Part shown: positions 34,538-42,322 of the stretch, one piece after another
How the letters are laid out: the number at the start of each line of letters is the position of its first letter
How positions within the stretch are numbered: the stretch's first letter is position 1
The notes under the pieces: generated by a model
What the model was told of the DNA's origin: nothing
The model's input: the letters and a program-made list of their open reading frames with translations, nothing else
Database searches by the model: none
Program-made: the position numbers and the translations under genes
Assembly: GCF_001758425.2 (NCBI RefSeq)
Contig: NZ_MDSS02000018.1
Location: forward strand, 1-55,698
Length of the DNA: 55,698 bases
Source: Nesterenkonia sp. PF2B19
Lineage (GTDB): Bacteria > Actinomycetota > Actinomycetes > Actinomycetales > Micrococcaceae
Direction of reading: 5' to 3'

Positions 34538-35665
34538 TCACTCGGCCGCGCTGATCTGGTCGAGGGCCTCGAGCGCCTGGTCGCGCAGCTCATCCGACAT
34601 CGGGGCGTTGCCCGCGGCCGACTCGGCGGTGGACTGGCCGTCCTCGGAGACCACGTACTCGCCGAACGCCTTCACCAGGTCCACGGTCTCCTGCTCCGGG
34701 TACTCGTTGCAGAAGATGTTGTAGGCCACCAGCACGATCGGATACGCGCCGGACTCCTCGGTCTCGCGATCCAGCTCGACAGCCATGTTGTTCGGCGCCT
34801 GACCCTCCACCGGGCTGGAGGAGGCGACCGCCTGCGCGGCGGCCTCCGGGGAGTACTCCACATACTCCTCGCCCACCTGGACGGCCACCGAGTCCAGACC
34901 GCCGATCTGTGAGGCGTCGGCATAGGTGACGGCGCCGTCGGTGCTGGTGGTCAGATCCACCACGCCGGAGGTCTGCTGGGCCGACTCCGAGGAGACCTCC
35001 GCCGGCCAGGCGCCGTCGGCCTCCCATTCCCAGACGTCGGGGGCCGCGGCCTCCAGGTACTCGGTGAAGTTCTCGGTGGTGCCGGAGTCGTCCGCGCGGT
35101 GCACCACGGTGATCGGGGTGTCCGGGAGGTCCAGATCCGGGTTGTGCTCGACGATCGCCTCGTCGTCCCAGGAGGTGATGTCCCCGGTGAAGATCCGCGC
35201 TAGGGTGTCAGCATCCAGGTTCAGCGTGCCGTCGATGCCCTCGACGTTGTACGCCGCGGCGATCGGCGAGATGTAGGACGGGATGTGGAACGCGCCGTCG
35301 GGTCCGCAGACCTCCTGCGACTGCTCCCACTCGCCGTCGTCCATCGCCGCATCGGAGCCTGCGAAGTCATACTCCCCGCCCAGGAAGCCCTCCCGACCGG
35401 AGCCGGAGCCCACCGAGGCATAGTTGACCTGCGCCTCAGGGGCCACGGAGGTGAAGCCGTTGGTCCAGGCGGTCATGGCCGCCTCCTGGGCCGAGGAGCC
35501 GCCGCCGGAGAGCGTGCCCTGGACCTCCGAGGTCTCCCCGCCGTTATCGCCGTCTCCGCCGGCGGCGTTCTCGCCACCGGGGTTGTTCGCCTCGCCGCAG
35601 GCGACCAGCGCCAGCGACGCCACGGACAGGATGGCCGCCGCGCGACCGTAACGATGAAGCTTCAC
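34538..35665 (-). CDS. pstS: Phosphate ABC transporter substrate-binding lipoprotein PstS
   Basis: A 375-residue secreted lipoprotein. The GTG at 35,665 starts a basic signal peptide (MKLHRYGRAAAILSVASLAL) with lipobox LVAC and Cys23; AGAGAGGA lies just upstream. The mature domain has the PstS phosphate-binding features: LSGGGSSAQEAAMTAWTNGF, ASVGSGSGREGFLGGEYDFA, TGDITSWDDEAI and VVHRADDSGTTENFTEYL. It captures phosphate at the cell surface for PstCAB. A PHO box lies ~200 bases upstream. The acidic, Gly/Asp/Glu-rich linker after the Cys suits a cell-wall-spanning tether. Confidence 0.95.
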   Translation of the reverse strand: MKLHRYGRAAAILSVASLALVACGEANNPGGENAAGGDGDNGGETSEVQGTLSGGGSSAQEAAMTAWTNGFTSVAPEAQVNYASVGSGSGREGFLGGEYDFAGSDAAMDDGEWEQSQEVCGPDGAFHIPSYISPIAAAYNVEGIDGTLNLDADTLARIFTGDITSWDDEAIVEHNPDLDLPDTPITVVHRADDSGTTENFTEYLEAAAPDVWEWEADGAWPAEVSSESAQQTSGVVDLTTSTDGAVTYADASQIGGLDSVAVQVGEEYVEYSPEAAAQAVASSSPVEGQAPNNMAVELDRETEESGAYPIVLVAYNIFCNEYPEQETVDLVKAFGEYVVSEDGQSTAESAAGNAPMSDELRDQALEALDQISAAE

Positions 35666-35862
35666 GTCGTCCTCTCTCAGGTGTTGACTGCCAGGCGGAG
35701 CCGATCGGCTCCTGCTCGGTGTCCCCGCGCAGATGCGGGACCGGCATGATGCCAGGGGTGGCATCGTGCCAGGGGCCCGGACACAGTCATGCCGCGGACC
35801 GAGAGCCACAGTAGGGACAGCAGGTGACGGAACGGCCGGAACGACGTGACCAGAGCGCGCGC

Positions 35863-35884
35863 ATCCGGTGAACGCTCGGTGAAC
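35863..35884 (-). promoter_or_regulatory. PHO box (PhoP-type binding site) upstream of pstS
   Basis: On the pst strand two 11-base direct repeats lie head to tail: GTTCACCGAGC then GTTCACCGGAT. This matches the repeat length and GTTCAyc start of the PHO box known from Streptomyces PhoP. It lies in the gap between pstS and the divergent acetyltransferase, ~200 bases before the pstS start. Confidence 0.7.
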
Positions 35885-35927
35885 CACGGCACACGCCCTG
35901 GCCCGGGGCCGGTCGTAGACTGGGGCG

Positions 35928-36473
35928 ATGACCTCCACCGCGCCGGCCGGTCCCCAGGATCCGGCCCACGACACCTTCAGCATCCGGCCCGCCCGCACCC
36001 CTGATGTGCAGCGGATCGTGGACCTCTCGCAGCCGCTGGTGGAGCGACGCGTGCTGGTGCCCAAGGAGAAGGTCGCCTACTTCGAGTCCCTGCAGGAGTT
36101 CCAGATCGCCGAGTCCGACGCCGGCGAGCTCATCGGCTTCGGCGCCCTCCACGTCATGTGGGAGGACCTCGCGGAGGTTCGCACCCTGGCCACCCACGAC
36201 TCCTGGCGCGGCCACGGCGTCGGCTCCGCCCTGCTGCGCCGACTGGTGCAGCAGGCCCGCGAGATCGGCGTCAGCCGGGTGTTCTGCCTGACCTTCGAGG
36301 TGGAGTTCTTCACCCGGCACGGGTTCACCGTCATGGAGCAGCAGGACGCCGTGCCGCCCGAGGTCTACTCGGAACTGCTGCGCTCCCACGACGAAGGTGT
36401 GGCCGAGTTCCTGGACCTGGCGCGGGTGAAGCCCAACACGCTGGGCAACACCCGGATGATCCTGCACCTCTGA
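35928..36473 (+). CDS. argA: Amino-acid N-acetyltransferase (short ArgA-type GNAT)
   Basis: A 181-residue GNAT protein: FSIRPARTPDVQRIVDLSQP, LVERRVLVPKEKVAYFESLQ, LATHDSWRGHGVGSALLRRL (acetyl-CoA loop, variant R-G-H-G-V-G), VFCLTFEVEFFTRHGF. This arrangement, in particular FFTRHGF followed by a VPPEVYSELLRSHDEG stretch, fits the stand-alone N-acetylglutamate synthase family of actinobacteria (first step of arginine synthesis), which lacks the kinase-like domain. ATG 35,928 is the only plausible start. It is divergent from pstS. The gene symbol is used by family analogy. Confidence 0.8.
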   Translation: MTSTAPAGPQDPAHDTFSIRPARTPDVQRIVDLSQPLVERRVLVPKEKVAYFESLQEFQIAESDAGELIGFGALHVMWEDLAEVRTLATHDSWRGHGVGSALLRRLVQQAREIGVSRVFCLTFEVEFFTRHGFTVMEQQDAVPPEVYSELLRSHDEGVAEFLDLARVKPNTLGNTRMILHL

Positions 36474-36486
36474 ACCGACGCCGCCC

Positions 36487-36518
36487 TGCGCGGGTGGGCA
36501 GGTGCGCGGGTGGGCAGG
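36487..36518. repeat. Two tandem copies of a 16-bp unit
   Basis: TGCGCGGGTGGGCAGG occurs twice in succession between converging genes. It is a short tandem duplication with no hairpin. Confidence 0.8.
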
Positions 36519-36525
36519 TCTCAGC

Positions 36526-37905
36526 TCAGCGCGGCGGCTGCGTGCCCTCTCCCGGGGCGTCGGGACCGTCCGGGGCGGCGCCGTCGTCGTCCTCTTCGAA
36601 CGGCTCGTGCTGCCAGGGATCCTGCGGCTGGGGCTTCCGCTCCGCCCGTTCCGCGCGACGCTCGGCCTTCACGATCCGGATCCGCCCGGTGAGCGTATCG
36701 CGCCGACCCAGCGCCGGCAGATGCTCCTCAGCCTCCTCATGGGTCAGCCCGGCGGCCTCCATGACGTCCACGATCATGGTGCGCAGCATCAGCACCACCG
36801 ACTCCCCCTCCAGGGTGTCGATCTCCAGCCGGGTCGGGTGCAGGCGGGTGGCCACCGCCGCCAGCCCATGCTGGGCCGCCTCCATCCGCTCCGCCGAGGC
36901 CGGCCCCGGCTCGGACACCGCCCGGGCCAGCATGTGGACGGCGTCGGCGAGCTCGTCCAGCAGCGCGGACAGACTGGTCGTGGCGTCGTCGTTGAGGGAG
37001 GCGTTGTCCACCATGGACACCGCCCGCCGGGTGATGACCCGCATGGACCGCACCGCCAGGTCCATCTTCTCGGTCAGCCGCCCCATCCTGCGCACGTAGT
37101 GCCGATGCCGCCGGTAGGCCGGCGAGTAGCGGGTCAGCTCCTGGGCCGAAGACACGGCGGCCTCGGCGTCGTCGATCTGCGACTGGATCCCCCGGCAGCG
37201 GATCAGCGCATGCCAGGCCTCCCGCGACTCCGACGTGCGGATGGCCCGGGCGGTCTCCCGCAGCGCCAGCACCAGATCGTCCACCACTCCGCGCAGCTCA
37301 CGGATCGGCTCGCGCCGCGGGTCCTTCGGCGTCAGCAGGGCGATCAGCATGGCCACCGTGCCGCCTAGGATCGCGTCCGCACTGCGCGAGAACGGACCCA
37401 GCAGCCCGCTCTCCGGAGCCGGGATCAGCACCACGAGCAGCGCTTGCAGGCCCATCTGCATGGCCAGCAGCGAGGAGTTGTCCAGCAGCCGGGCCAGCAT
37501 CACGGAGATGAACAGCACGAACGAGGCCGTCACCAGGCCGGCCCCGAAGATGTGCAGCACCATGTCCCCGATGAAGATGCCCAGCGTGCAGCCGGCGGCG
37601 ACCTCCACCACCTTGCGCAGCCGGGGCTCCTTGGTGAACCCGAGGGCGATCATGGCCGCGACCGCGGCGAACAGCGGGCCGTCATGGCCCAGCAGCGTCT
37701 CCGCCAGCGCGAAGGAGCCGACGCCGGCGATCGTCATCTGCAGGGCCGGGACCACTGAGCGGGCCCGCGCGGATCCCGCCGGACCGGGCGCGGGCCACGG
37801 CGAAGCGCCGAGCTCTGCGAGGTGCTGCCGCAGCGACGCGCCCGTCCCCGACCGGCCCGTGCCGGCGGGGTCCTGGGGGTCCGAGGAGTCCGCAGCTGTG
37901 CTCAC
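36526..37905 (-). CDS. FUSC/aromatic-acid-exporter-like membrane protein
   Basis: A 459-residue protein. The N-terminal half carries about six membrane helices (VVPALQMTIAGVGSFALAET, LFAAVAAMIALGFTKEPRLR, VVEVAAGCTLGIFIGDMVLH, GLVTASFVLFISVMLARLL, and two more). The KEPRLRKVVEVAAGCTLGIF segment is typical of the FUSC/ArAE half-transporter group. A long cytoplasmic helical region (~220-400) and a charged acidic tail follow. It probably exports small organic acids or similar compounds; substrate unknown. GTG 37,905 is the start (LRQHLAELGASPWP follows). Confidence 0.8.
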   Translation of the reverse strand: MSTAADSSDPQDPAGTGRSGTGASLRQHLAELGASPWPAPGPAGSARARSVVPALQMTIAGVGSFALAETLLGHDGPLFAAVAAMIALGFTKEPRLRKVVEVAAGCTLGIFIGDMVLHIFGAGLVTASFVLFISVMLARLLDNSSLLAMQMGLQALLVVLIPAPESGLLGPFSRSADAILGGTVAMLIALLTPKDPRREPIRELRGVVDDLVLALRETARAIRTSESREAWHALIRCRGIQSQIDDAEAAVSSAQELTRYSPAYRRHRHYVRRMGRLTEKMDLAVRSMRVITRRAVSMVDNASLNDDATTSLSALLDELADAVHMLARAVSEPGPASAERMEAAQHGLAAVATRLHPTRLEIDTLEGESVVLMLRTMIVDVMEAAGLTHEEAEEHLPALGRRDTLTGRIRIVKAERRAERAERKPQPQDPWQHEPFEEDDDGAAPDGPDAPGEGTQPPR

Positions 37906-37968
37906 CCTTCGAGTCTATGCTCTCCCGAGCCTGTGATCAGGGGGCATGTGGCCGAGGCCATGTGGCGC

Positions 37969-38970
37969 TCATGCGGCATTGAGGCCCGCGATGAGCACCA
38001 GCACGCTGAACGCCAGGAAGGGCAGGAACAGCAGCACGTGCAGGAACATATGACCCTTCATCACCGCGATGAACTCGCGCAGGAACGCGCTGGGCACGTA
38101 GTAGCGGGCCGTCTTCGCGCCGGTGACCTCCGCGCGCATGCCCGCCTTCCGAGACAGCAGCGCCGCCCGCAGCACGTGGTAGTTGTTGGTGACCGCCAGC
38201 AGCGGACCGGAGCGACCGGCGTCGTCCTGGATCTGCTGGGAGAACCGCAGGTTCTGTGCGGTGTTCACCGCCCGGTTCTCCGGGATCACATCCTCTGCCG
38301 CCGCGCCCTGGCCCAGCAGATACTCGGCCATGGCCTCGCCCTCGGGGCGGGACTCGTCCGGCCCCTGCCCGCCGGAGGGGATGAGCAGCGGCTTCTGCTC
38401 GGACTGCCGGTAGATCTCCAGGGCACGGTCCAGGCGCGCCTTCAGCAGCGGCGGCACCCCACCGTCGATGAGCCGCGACCCCAGCACCACGACGGCGGCC
38501 GGGTGCTCCTGGTGCGTCATCCGCCCGTAGGCCGCCGCGTAGCTCAGGAAGATCACGAAGGCGGCGCCCGCGTAGCCGGTGGCCAGGAACAGCAGGACCG
38601 CCAACGTGATCAGGTACGGGTCCCCGGTGACGACGAGGACGACGGCGATCACCGGCAGTGCTGGGATGGCCAGCCCCGCCAGCAGGGAGAGCATGTTCCC
38701 CAGCCGGCGGCCCTCACGGCGCAGCATGGTGACCCCGTTGGCGATGAGGAAGCCGCTGAGCACCAGCACGCTGGCCGGCAGCAGCAGCACGATCAGCAGG
38801 GTGACGAACCCGAAGCCGGGGACCACCTGGGTGAGGATCTCCACCACGCCCAGCAGGGCGCAGCCGACCGCGGCCACGAGCGCGACACCGTTGCGGAGCA
38901 TGCGCCGGTCCCTCCGGCGGAAGTGCAGGTACACAGCTCCGAAGAGTACGGCGAGGATCAGCATGAACAC
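37969..38970 (-). CDS. YdcF/SanA-like membrane protein (DUF218)
   Basis: A 333-residue protein with about five N-terminal membrane helices (e.g. LLLPASVLVLSGFLIANGVT, LAVLLFLATGYAGAAFVIFL), then a DUF218 domain: AAVVVLGSRLIDGGVPPLLK, LLIPSGGQGPDESRPEGEAM, VIPENRAVNTAQNLRFSQQI and LLAVTNNYHVLRAALLSRKA. DUF218 proteins such as SanA and YdcF are linked to envelope barrier function; activity is unproven. Starts at GTG 38,970 or ATG 38,964. A C-terminal membrane helix (MFLHVLLFLPFLAFSVLVLI) closes it. Confidence 0.83.
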   Translation of the reverse strand: MFMLILAVLFGAVYLHFRRRDRRMLRNGVALVAAVGCALLGVVEILTQVVPGFGFVTLLIVLLLPASVLVLSGFLIANGVTMLRREGRRLGNMLSLLAGLAIPALPVIAVVLVVTGDPYLITLAVLLFLATGYAGAAFVIFLSYAAAYGRMTHQEHPAAVVVLGSRLIDGGVPPLLKARLDRALEIYRQSEQKPLLIPSGGQGPDESRPEGEAMAEYLLGQGAAAEDVIPENRAVNTAQNLRFSQQIQDDAGRSGPLLAVTNNYHVLRAALLSRKAGMRAEVTGAKTARYYVPSAFLREFIAVMKGHMFLHVLLFLPFLAFSVLVLIAGLNAA

Positions 38971-39030
38971 GGGGCCAGCCTAGCGGGGCGGGCGGGGGTG
39001 GTGAGGCGGGCCGCCGTCGTCGCACCGTCC

Positions 39031-39100
39031 GTTCTGCACACCAGAATCACGTCTGCACAGCCAGATCTGGCGGGGCAGACGTGATATCGGGGTGCAGAAC
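39031..39100. repeat. Copy A of a 70-bp palindromic repeat flanking the DUF559 gene
   Basis: Begins GTTCTGCACACC and ends CGGGGTGCAGAAC. Arms ATCACGTCTGC and GCAGACGTGAT pair around the inner palindrome CCAGATCTGG. It starts 14 bases downstream of the DUF559 stop codon and matches copy B (40,340-40,409) in the same orientation. Confidence 0.85.
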
Positions 39101-39114
39101 GCGCCAATCACCGA

Positions 39115-40274
39115 TCACCGGGCGCGAGGCACTCCAGCCTGCAGCAGCTTCCGACGGAGTCGCTCGGGCCGCAGAATGTCCTCCCAGATGATCCGGGCGA
39201 CGCCGAGGCCCAGCGCCCGGAGGCCGTCCTCACGGTGCTTCTCCGCCTCGAGGGCCTCCACCGGGCTCACCCCACTGAGCTCCTGGGACCTCCGGTACTT
39301 GACCATCCCGTCAAACTCGGCGACGACACCCTCCCAGGCGAAGTCCACACGCACACGCCGCCCGTCGGGCAGAACGACCTCACGCTGCAGCTCCGGGGCG
39401 TGGAAGCCCAGTTCCCGGATCAGGCTCGTACCGCGGACTCCCCCGGGGACTCGGCGGCAGGGTCGGCGAACTCCACGGCCCGAGCCCACCGTGCCCGTCG
39501 GCGGTGCGTGCGCAGATACGGCTCCCACTCGACGAAGTCGTCCAGCACGAGGGTCCGCTCGGAGGTGATCCGACCCGCCAGCACGGCGTCCAGAATCACC
39601 GCCGCCTCAGCCAGCGAGGACTCCGCCACGGTGTCCAGAACAGCGAAGGCAAGCGGTTCGACGTCGGCACTTTCCGGGCCGCCCTGCAGCCACGGATGCA
39701 CACCCAGTCCCAGGGGCTCGCGCGGCACCGCGTGCTCCCCGCGCCGGACTCTGACCTGCAGATCCTCACGACCGATGCCTTCGGGCAAGGCGGCCCCGAG
39801 GCGCCGGAGGGGGATCGGCTGCAGGTCACGGCCACTGAGCGGTCTGCCCCGCGCGCCGGCCAGCTCCTGGTGATCCGCCAGCAGGCGAGCGACGACGGCG
39901 GCATCGGCCGTCCCGGTGAGCGGGCCAGCCCGCCTCCGCCCCACGCGTCCACGCCGGGTCTCCCGGACAGTGATCTCTCCCGGAGTGCGCAGCAGAGGGA
40001 CACCCCAGAGGGCGAGCGCCGAGCCGCGACAGAAGAGTGGCGAGGCTGCCGCCGCCATGGCGCCGAGAGCCATGAGATGTCGGTCCCACGACGGGGCGCT
40101 GAGCCAGTGCCCGGGCTCGATGTAGACGCCATGGGCAAGGCGCAGCATCTCGCCACGACGCACCGCCGACGACCATCTGTTGCTCCGATGGGCCCGGTCC
40201 TCACGGGGCACATCTGCGACGCAGAGCAGGCGCACAGGATCGCGTGACGCGGACGTGACAGTGTGCGTGAGCAT
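39115..40274 (-). pseudogene. AbiEi-like N-terminus plus DUF559 nuclease-fold protein, one-base frameshift
   Basis: About 386 residues when repaired. The N-terminal part resembles AbiEi-type antitoxin winged helices: SAVRRGEMLRLAHGVYIEPG, FCRGSALALWGVPLLRTPGE. The C-terminal DUF559 domain has a Vsr-like nuclease core: VDFAWEGVVAEFDGMVKYRR, EKHREDGLRALGLGVARI. The frame breaks at ~39,440-39,446 in CCCCCGGGG; one added G on the coding strand joins EFADPAAESPG to GVRGTSLIRELGF. ATG 40,274 is the chosen start. The gene is bracketed by two 70-bp palindromic repeats, so it may be part of a repeat-linked element; function is inferred. Confidence 0.75.
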
Positions 40275-40339
40275 GCCTTCCACTGTGGCCGATTCAGAGA
40301 GTCAGTGGGGCCGTGTGGGTGCGCCCTGTGGAGAACGCC

Positions 40340-40409
40340 GTTCTGCACACCGACATCATGTCTGCACAGCGAGATCTCGTGGGGCAGACGTGATACCGGG
40401 GTGCAGAAC
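40340..40409. repeat. Copy B of a 70-bp palindromic repeat flanking the DUF559 gene
   Basis: Same length and orientation as copy A (39,031-39,100) and identical at both ends (GTTCTGCACACC, CGGGGTGCAGAAC). The inner palindrome is CGAGATCTCG instead of CCAGATCTGG, so two paired bases changed together. It lies 66 bases upstream of the DUF559 start. Confidence 0.85.
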
Positions 40410-40441
40410 CGACGGGGCAGAACGGGTCCACCGCGTCGCCC

Positions 40442-41149
40442 TCACTTCAGCGTGAACCGGTGCGGCTCCGAGGTGATCCCGCCCAGGCTCACCGTCAGCT
40501 CGTAGGCCCCGGGCTCGAGCTCCACGGGCTCGGTGCAGCTCGCGGACGAATCCGAACGGGGCCAGCTCAGCTGCGCCCGTTCCTGCTGGCCCGGTTCCAT
40601 CGTGAGCTCATAGGAGTCCGCCTCGCCGCCGCACTCCGTGGTGGTGAAGACTTCGCGTCCGGCATGGGAGACCGTGAACTCCTGCTCGGCGGTGCCGACG
40701 TCGAGGGTGCAGTCCTCGTCCCCGACGTTCTGCACGGTGAGGATCAGCAGCGGCGCCACGGCGGCCGAGTACTCGGCGTCGTCAGTGTCGGCGGTCACCC
40801 GAATGTCGCCCGGAGCGCAGTGGCCCTCCGGGACGTCGTCGGTGTCCGGGTCGGACCCTGCGTCTGAGTCCTCCTCCGAGTCCGCATCTGAGTCCTCCTC
40901 GGAGGCGGCACCCTCATCAGAGCCCTCGTCCGAGTCCGACTCCGAGCCGGATCCGCCCTCAGTGTCGTCCTCCTGCTGCGCCGTGGGGTCGTGCGGGTCC
41001 TCATCCACCAGCAGCGCGAAGATCGCCGAGCCCGCCCACCACAGGCCCACCAGGACCACCAGGAGCAGCGCCCCGACCACGAGCCGGCGTCGCCGATACA
41101 CCGCGGCGGACTGGCGCCTGGGCATGCGGCGCGGACCTGGGGAAGCCAT
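40442..41149 (-). CDS. Membrane-anchored protein with acidic linker
   Basis: A 235-residue protein: basic N-terminus (RRMPRRQSAAVYRRRR), one membrane helix (~23-47, LVVGALLLVVLVGLWWAG), an Asp/Glu/Ser linker (~48-110) and an extracellular beta-rich domain (~110-235) with four to five Cys (e.g. HCAPGD, EDCTLD, TTTECGG, SSASCTEP). The final VELEPGAYELTVSLGG segment suggests an Ig-like or DUF4232-type fold. Function unknown. ATG 41,149 is chosen because the basic/TM pattern starts there; ribosome site weak. Confidence 0.75.
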   Translation of the reverse strand: MASPGPRRMPRRQSAAVYRRRRLVVGALLLVVLVGLWWAGSAIFALLVDEDPHDPTAQQEDDTEGGSGSESDSDEGSDEGAASEEDSDADSEEDSDAGSDPDTDDVPEGHCAPGDIRVTADTDDAEYSAAVAPLLILTVQNVGDEDCTLDVGTAEQEFTVSHAGREVFTTTECGGEADSYELTMEPGQQERAQLSWPRSDSSASCTEPVELEPGAYELTVSLGGITSEPHRFTLK

Positions 41150-41241
41150 GCGCACCAGGGTATCTCCGCGTCCTGGACGCATCCCGCCCACGCCACTCGG
41201 AGACGGGTGTGATGTTCACCGGCCGCCCCGTCGCGCGGCTG

Positions 41242-41703
41242 TCAGGCCGTCAGCCGTCCGACGAGCTCCTGCACACGGCGGCGGATGTCGTCGCGGACCA
41301 GCTCCATGCGTTCGCGGCCCTCGATGCCGCGCAGGCTGGGCTCGTCGGTCTCCCACCGCTCCACCAGCACGCCGTCGGGCTGCGGCACCTGAGCCTCGGC
41401 GCCGAGGACCACCACATGCCCGGCACGGCGCATCATGTCCTCGGTGAGCAGGGTGGGAGTCTCGCCGGTGATGTCCACGCCGAGATCCTGCAGGACCTCG
41501 GCCGAGAGGGCGTTGACCGCCGCCCCCGGTGCGGTGCCGGCGGAGGCCACGCTCACCGACGACGGCACCCCGGCCGCTTCCAGCTCGCGGCGCATCAGTC
41601 CCGCGGCCATCTGAGACTTGCCGCCGTTCTTCACGCAGACGAACAGCACGCCGTCGGAGGGCCGGTCGGCACGCTGGACGGCGGGATCGGGTGTGATGCT
41701 CAT
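41242..41703 (-). CDS. arsC: Arsenate reductase-like low-molecular-weight phosphatase family protein
   Basis: A 153-residue protein with phosphate-loop VLFVCVKNGGKSQMAAGLMR, where the usual CX5R Arg is Lys (C-V-K-N-G-G-K). Further motifs: SAGTAPGAAVNALSAEVLQD, GVDITGETPTLLTEDMMRRA. This variant loop is found, as I recall, in mycothiol-dependent arsenate reductases of actinobacteria; the Lys makes the assignment tentative. Its ATG overlaps the arsR stop (ATGA), so it is coupled to arsR in one operon. The Acr3-ArsC operon is divergent. Confidence 0.8.
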   Translation of the reverse strand: MSITPDPAVQRADRPSDGVLFVCVKNGGKSQMAAGLMRRELEAAGVPSSVSVASAGTAPGAAVNALSAEVLQDLGVDITGETPTLLTEDMMRRAGHVVVLGAEAQVPQPDGVLVERWETDEPSLRGIEGRERMELVRDDIRRRVQELVGRLTA

Positions 41704-42098
41704 GCGGGCTCCAGGGGAGAGTTCGGGTGCGGTGGGACGATCCCATGGCCGACAGCGTGGGCGATGCTCTCCAGCGCCCCGTCGACGACGGCGTAGTAGG
41801 ACCAGACACCGCGCTTCTCCCGCGTGAGGAGGCCGGCGTCGACCAGGATCTTCAGGTGGTGTGAGACCGTGGGCTGCCCCAGGTCCAGCGGGCCGGTGAG
41901 GTCGCAGACGCAGGCTTCTCCGCGGGCGTCGGCGGCGACGAGCGCGAGCAAGGTCAGGCGGTTGGGGTCGGCGAGGGCCTTGAGCCGGGCGGCGAGCTCG
42001 ACGGCCGCCTCGGCGTCGAGTGCGGGCGTGCCAGGCTGGGGAGTGCAGCAGCTCGAGGTCTCGCCGTCGGCCTGGTCCGACGTGAGGGAGAGAGTCAT
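41700..42098 (-). CDS. arsR: ArsR/SmtB family metalloregulator
   Basis: A 132-residue repressor. Helix-turn-helix LGQPTVSHHLKILVDAGLLT; metal-sensing CVCDL in EACVCDLTGPLD, plus a Cys pair near the N-terminus (SSCCTPQPG) that may add ligands. ArsR proteins release DNA when As(III) binds. GGAGG lies five bases before ATG 42,098. Divergent from acr3, it sits where it can control both promoters, and its stop overlaps the arsC-like start. Confidence 0.9.
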   Translation of the reverse strand: MTLSLTSDQADGETSSCCTPQPGTPALDAEAAVELAARLKALADPNRLTLLALVAADARGEACVCDLTGPLDLGQPTVSHHLKILVDAGLLTREKRGVWSYYAVVDGALESIAHAVGHGIVPPHPNSPLEPA

Positions 42099-42185
42099 GG
42101 GTCCTCCGACTGGTGAGGGGCCACGGGTGGTCAGTCCGCGACGCCTGGTGACATCGACGCGCAGAGACACCCCCGAGCACCGACA

Positions 42186-42240
42186 TTGACATTCTTCGAT
42201 GCCCCTGACGATACTCGGACCATCGATGGTTGTCGATGCC
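42186..42240 (+). promoter_or_regulatory. acr3 promoter with probable ArsR operator
   Basis: TTGACA (42,186-42,191), 18-base spacer, GATACT (42,210-42,215), followed by CATCGATGGTTGTCGATG (42,221-42,238), an imperfect inverted repeat across the expected start site. A repressor there would block transcription of acr3-arsC. Confidence 0.5.
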
Positions 42241-42322
42241 GTCGTCTCACCCTCTGCGGTGCCCCCTCCACGGAAGCGCCGCAGACCCTGAAACCCTCCT
42301 CCACCCAGACCTCAGGAGCACC

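Noticed and set aside
39031-40409. CRISPR-like repeats
   Set aside because: Only two copies, 1.2 kb apart with a gene between; each is itself a palindrome and no spacer array exists.
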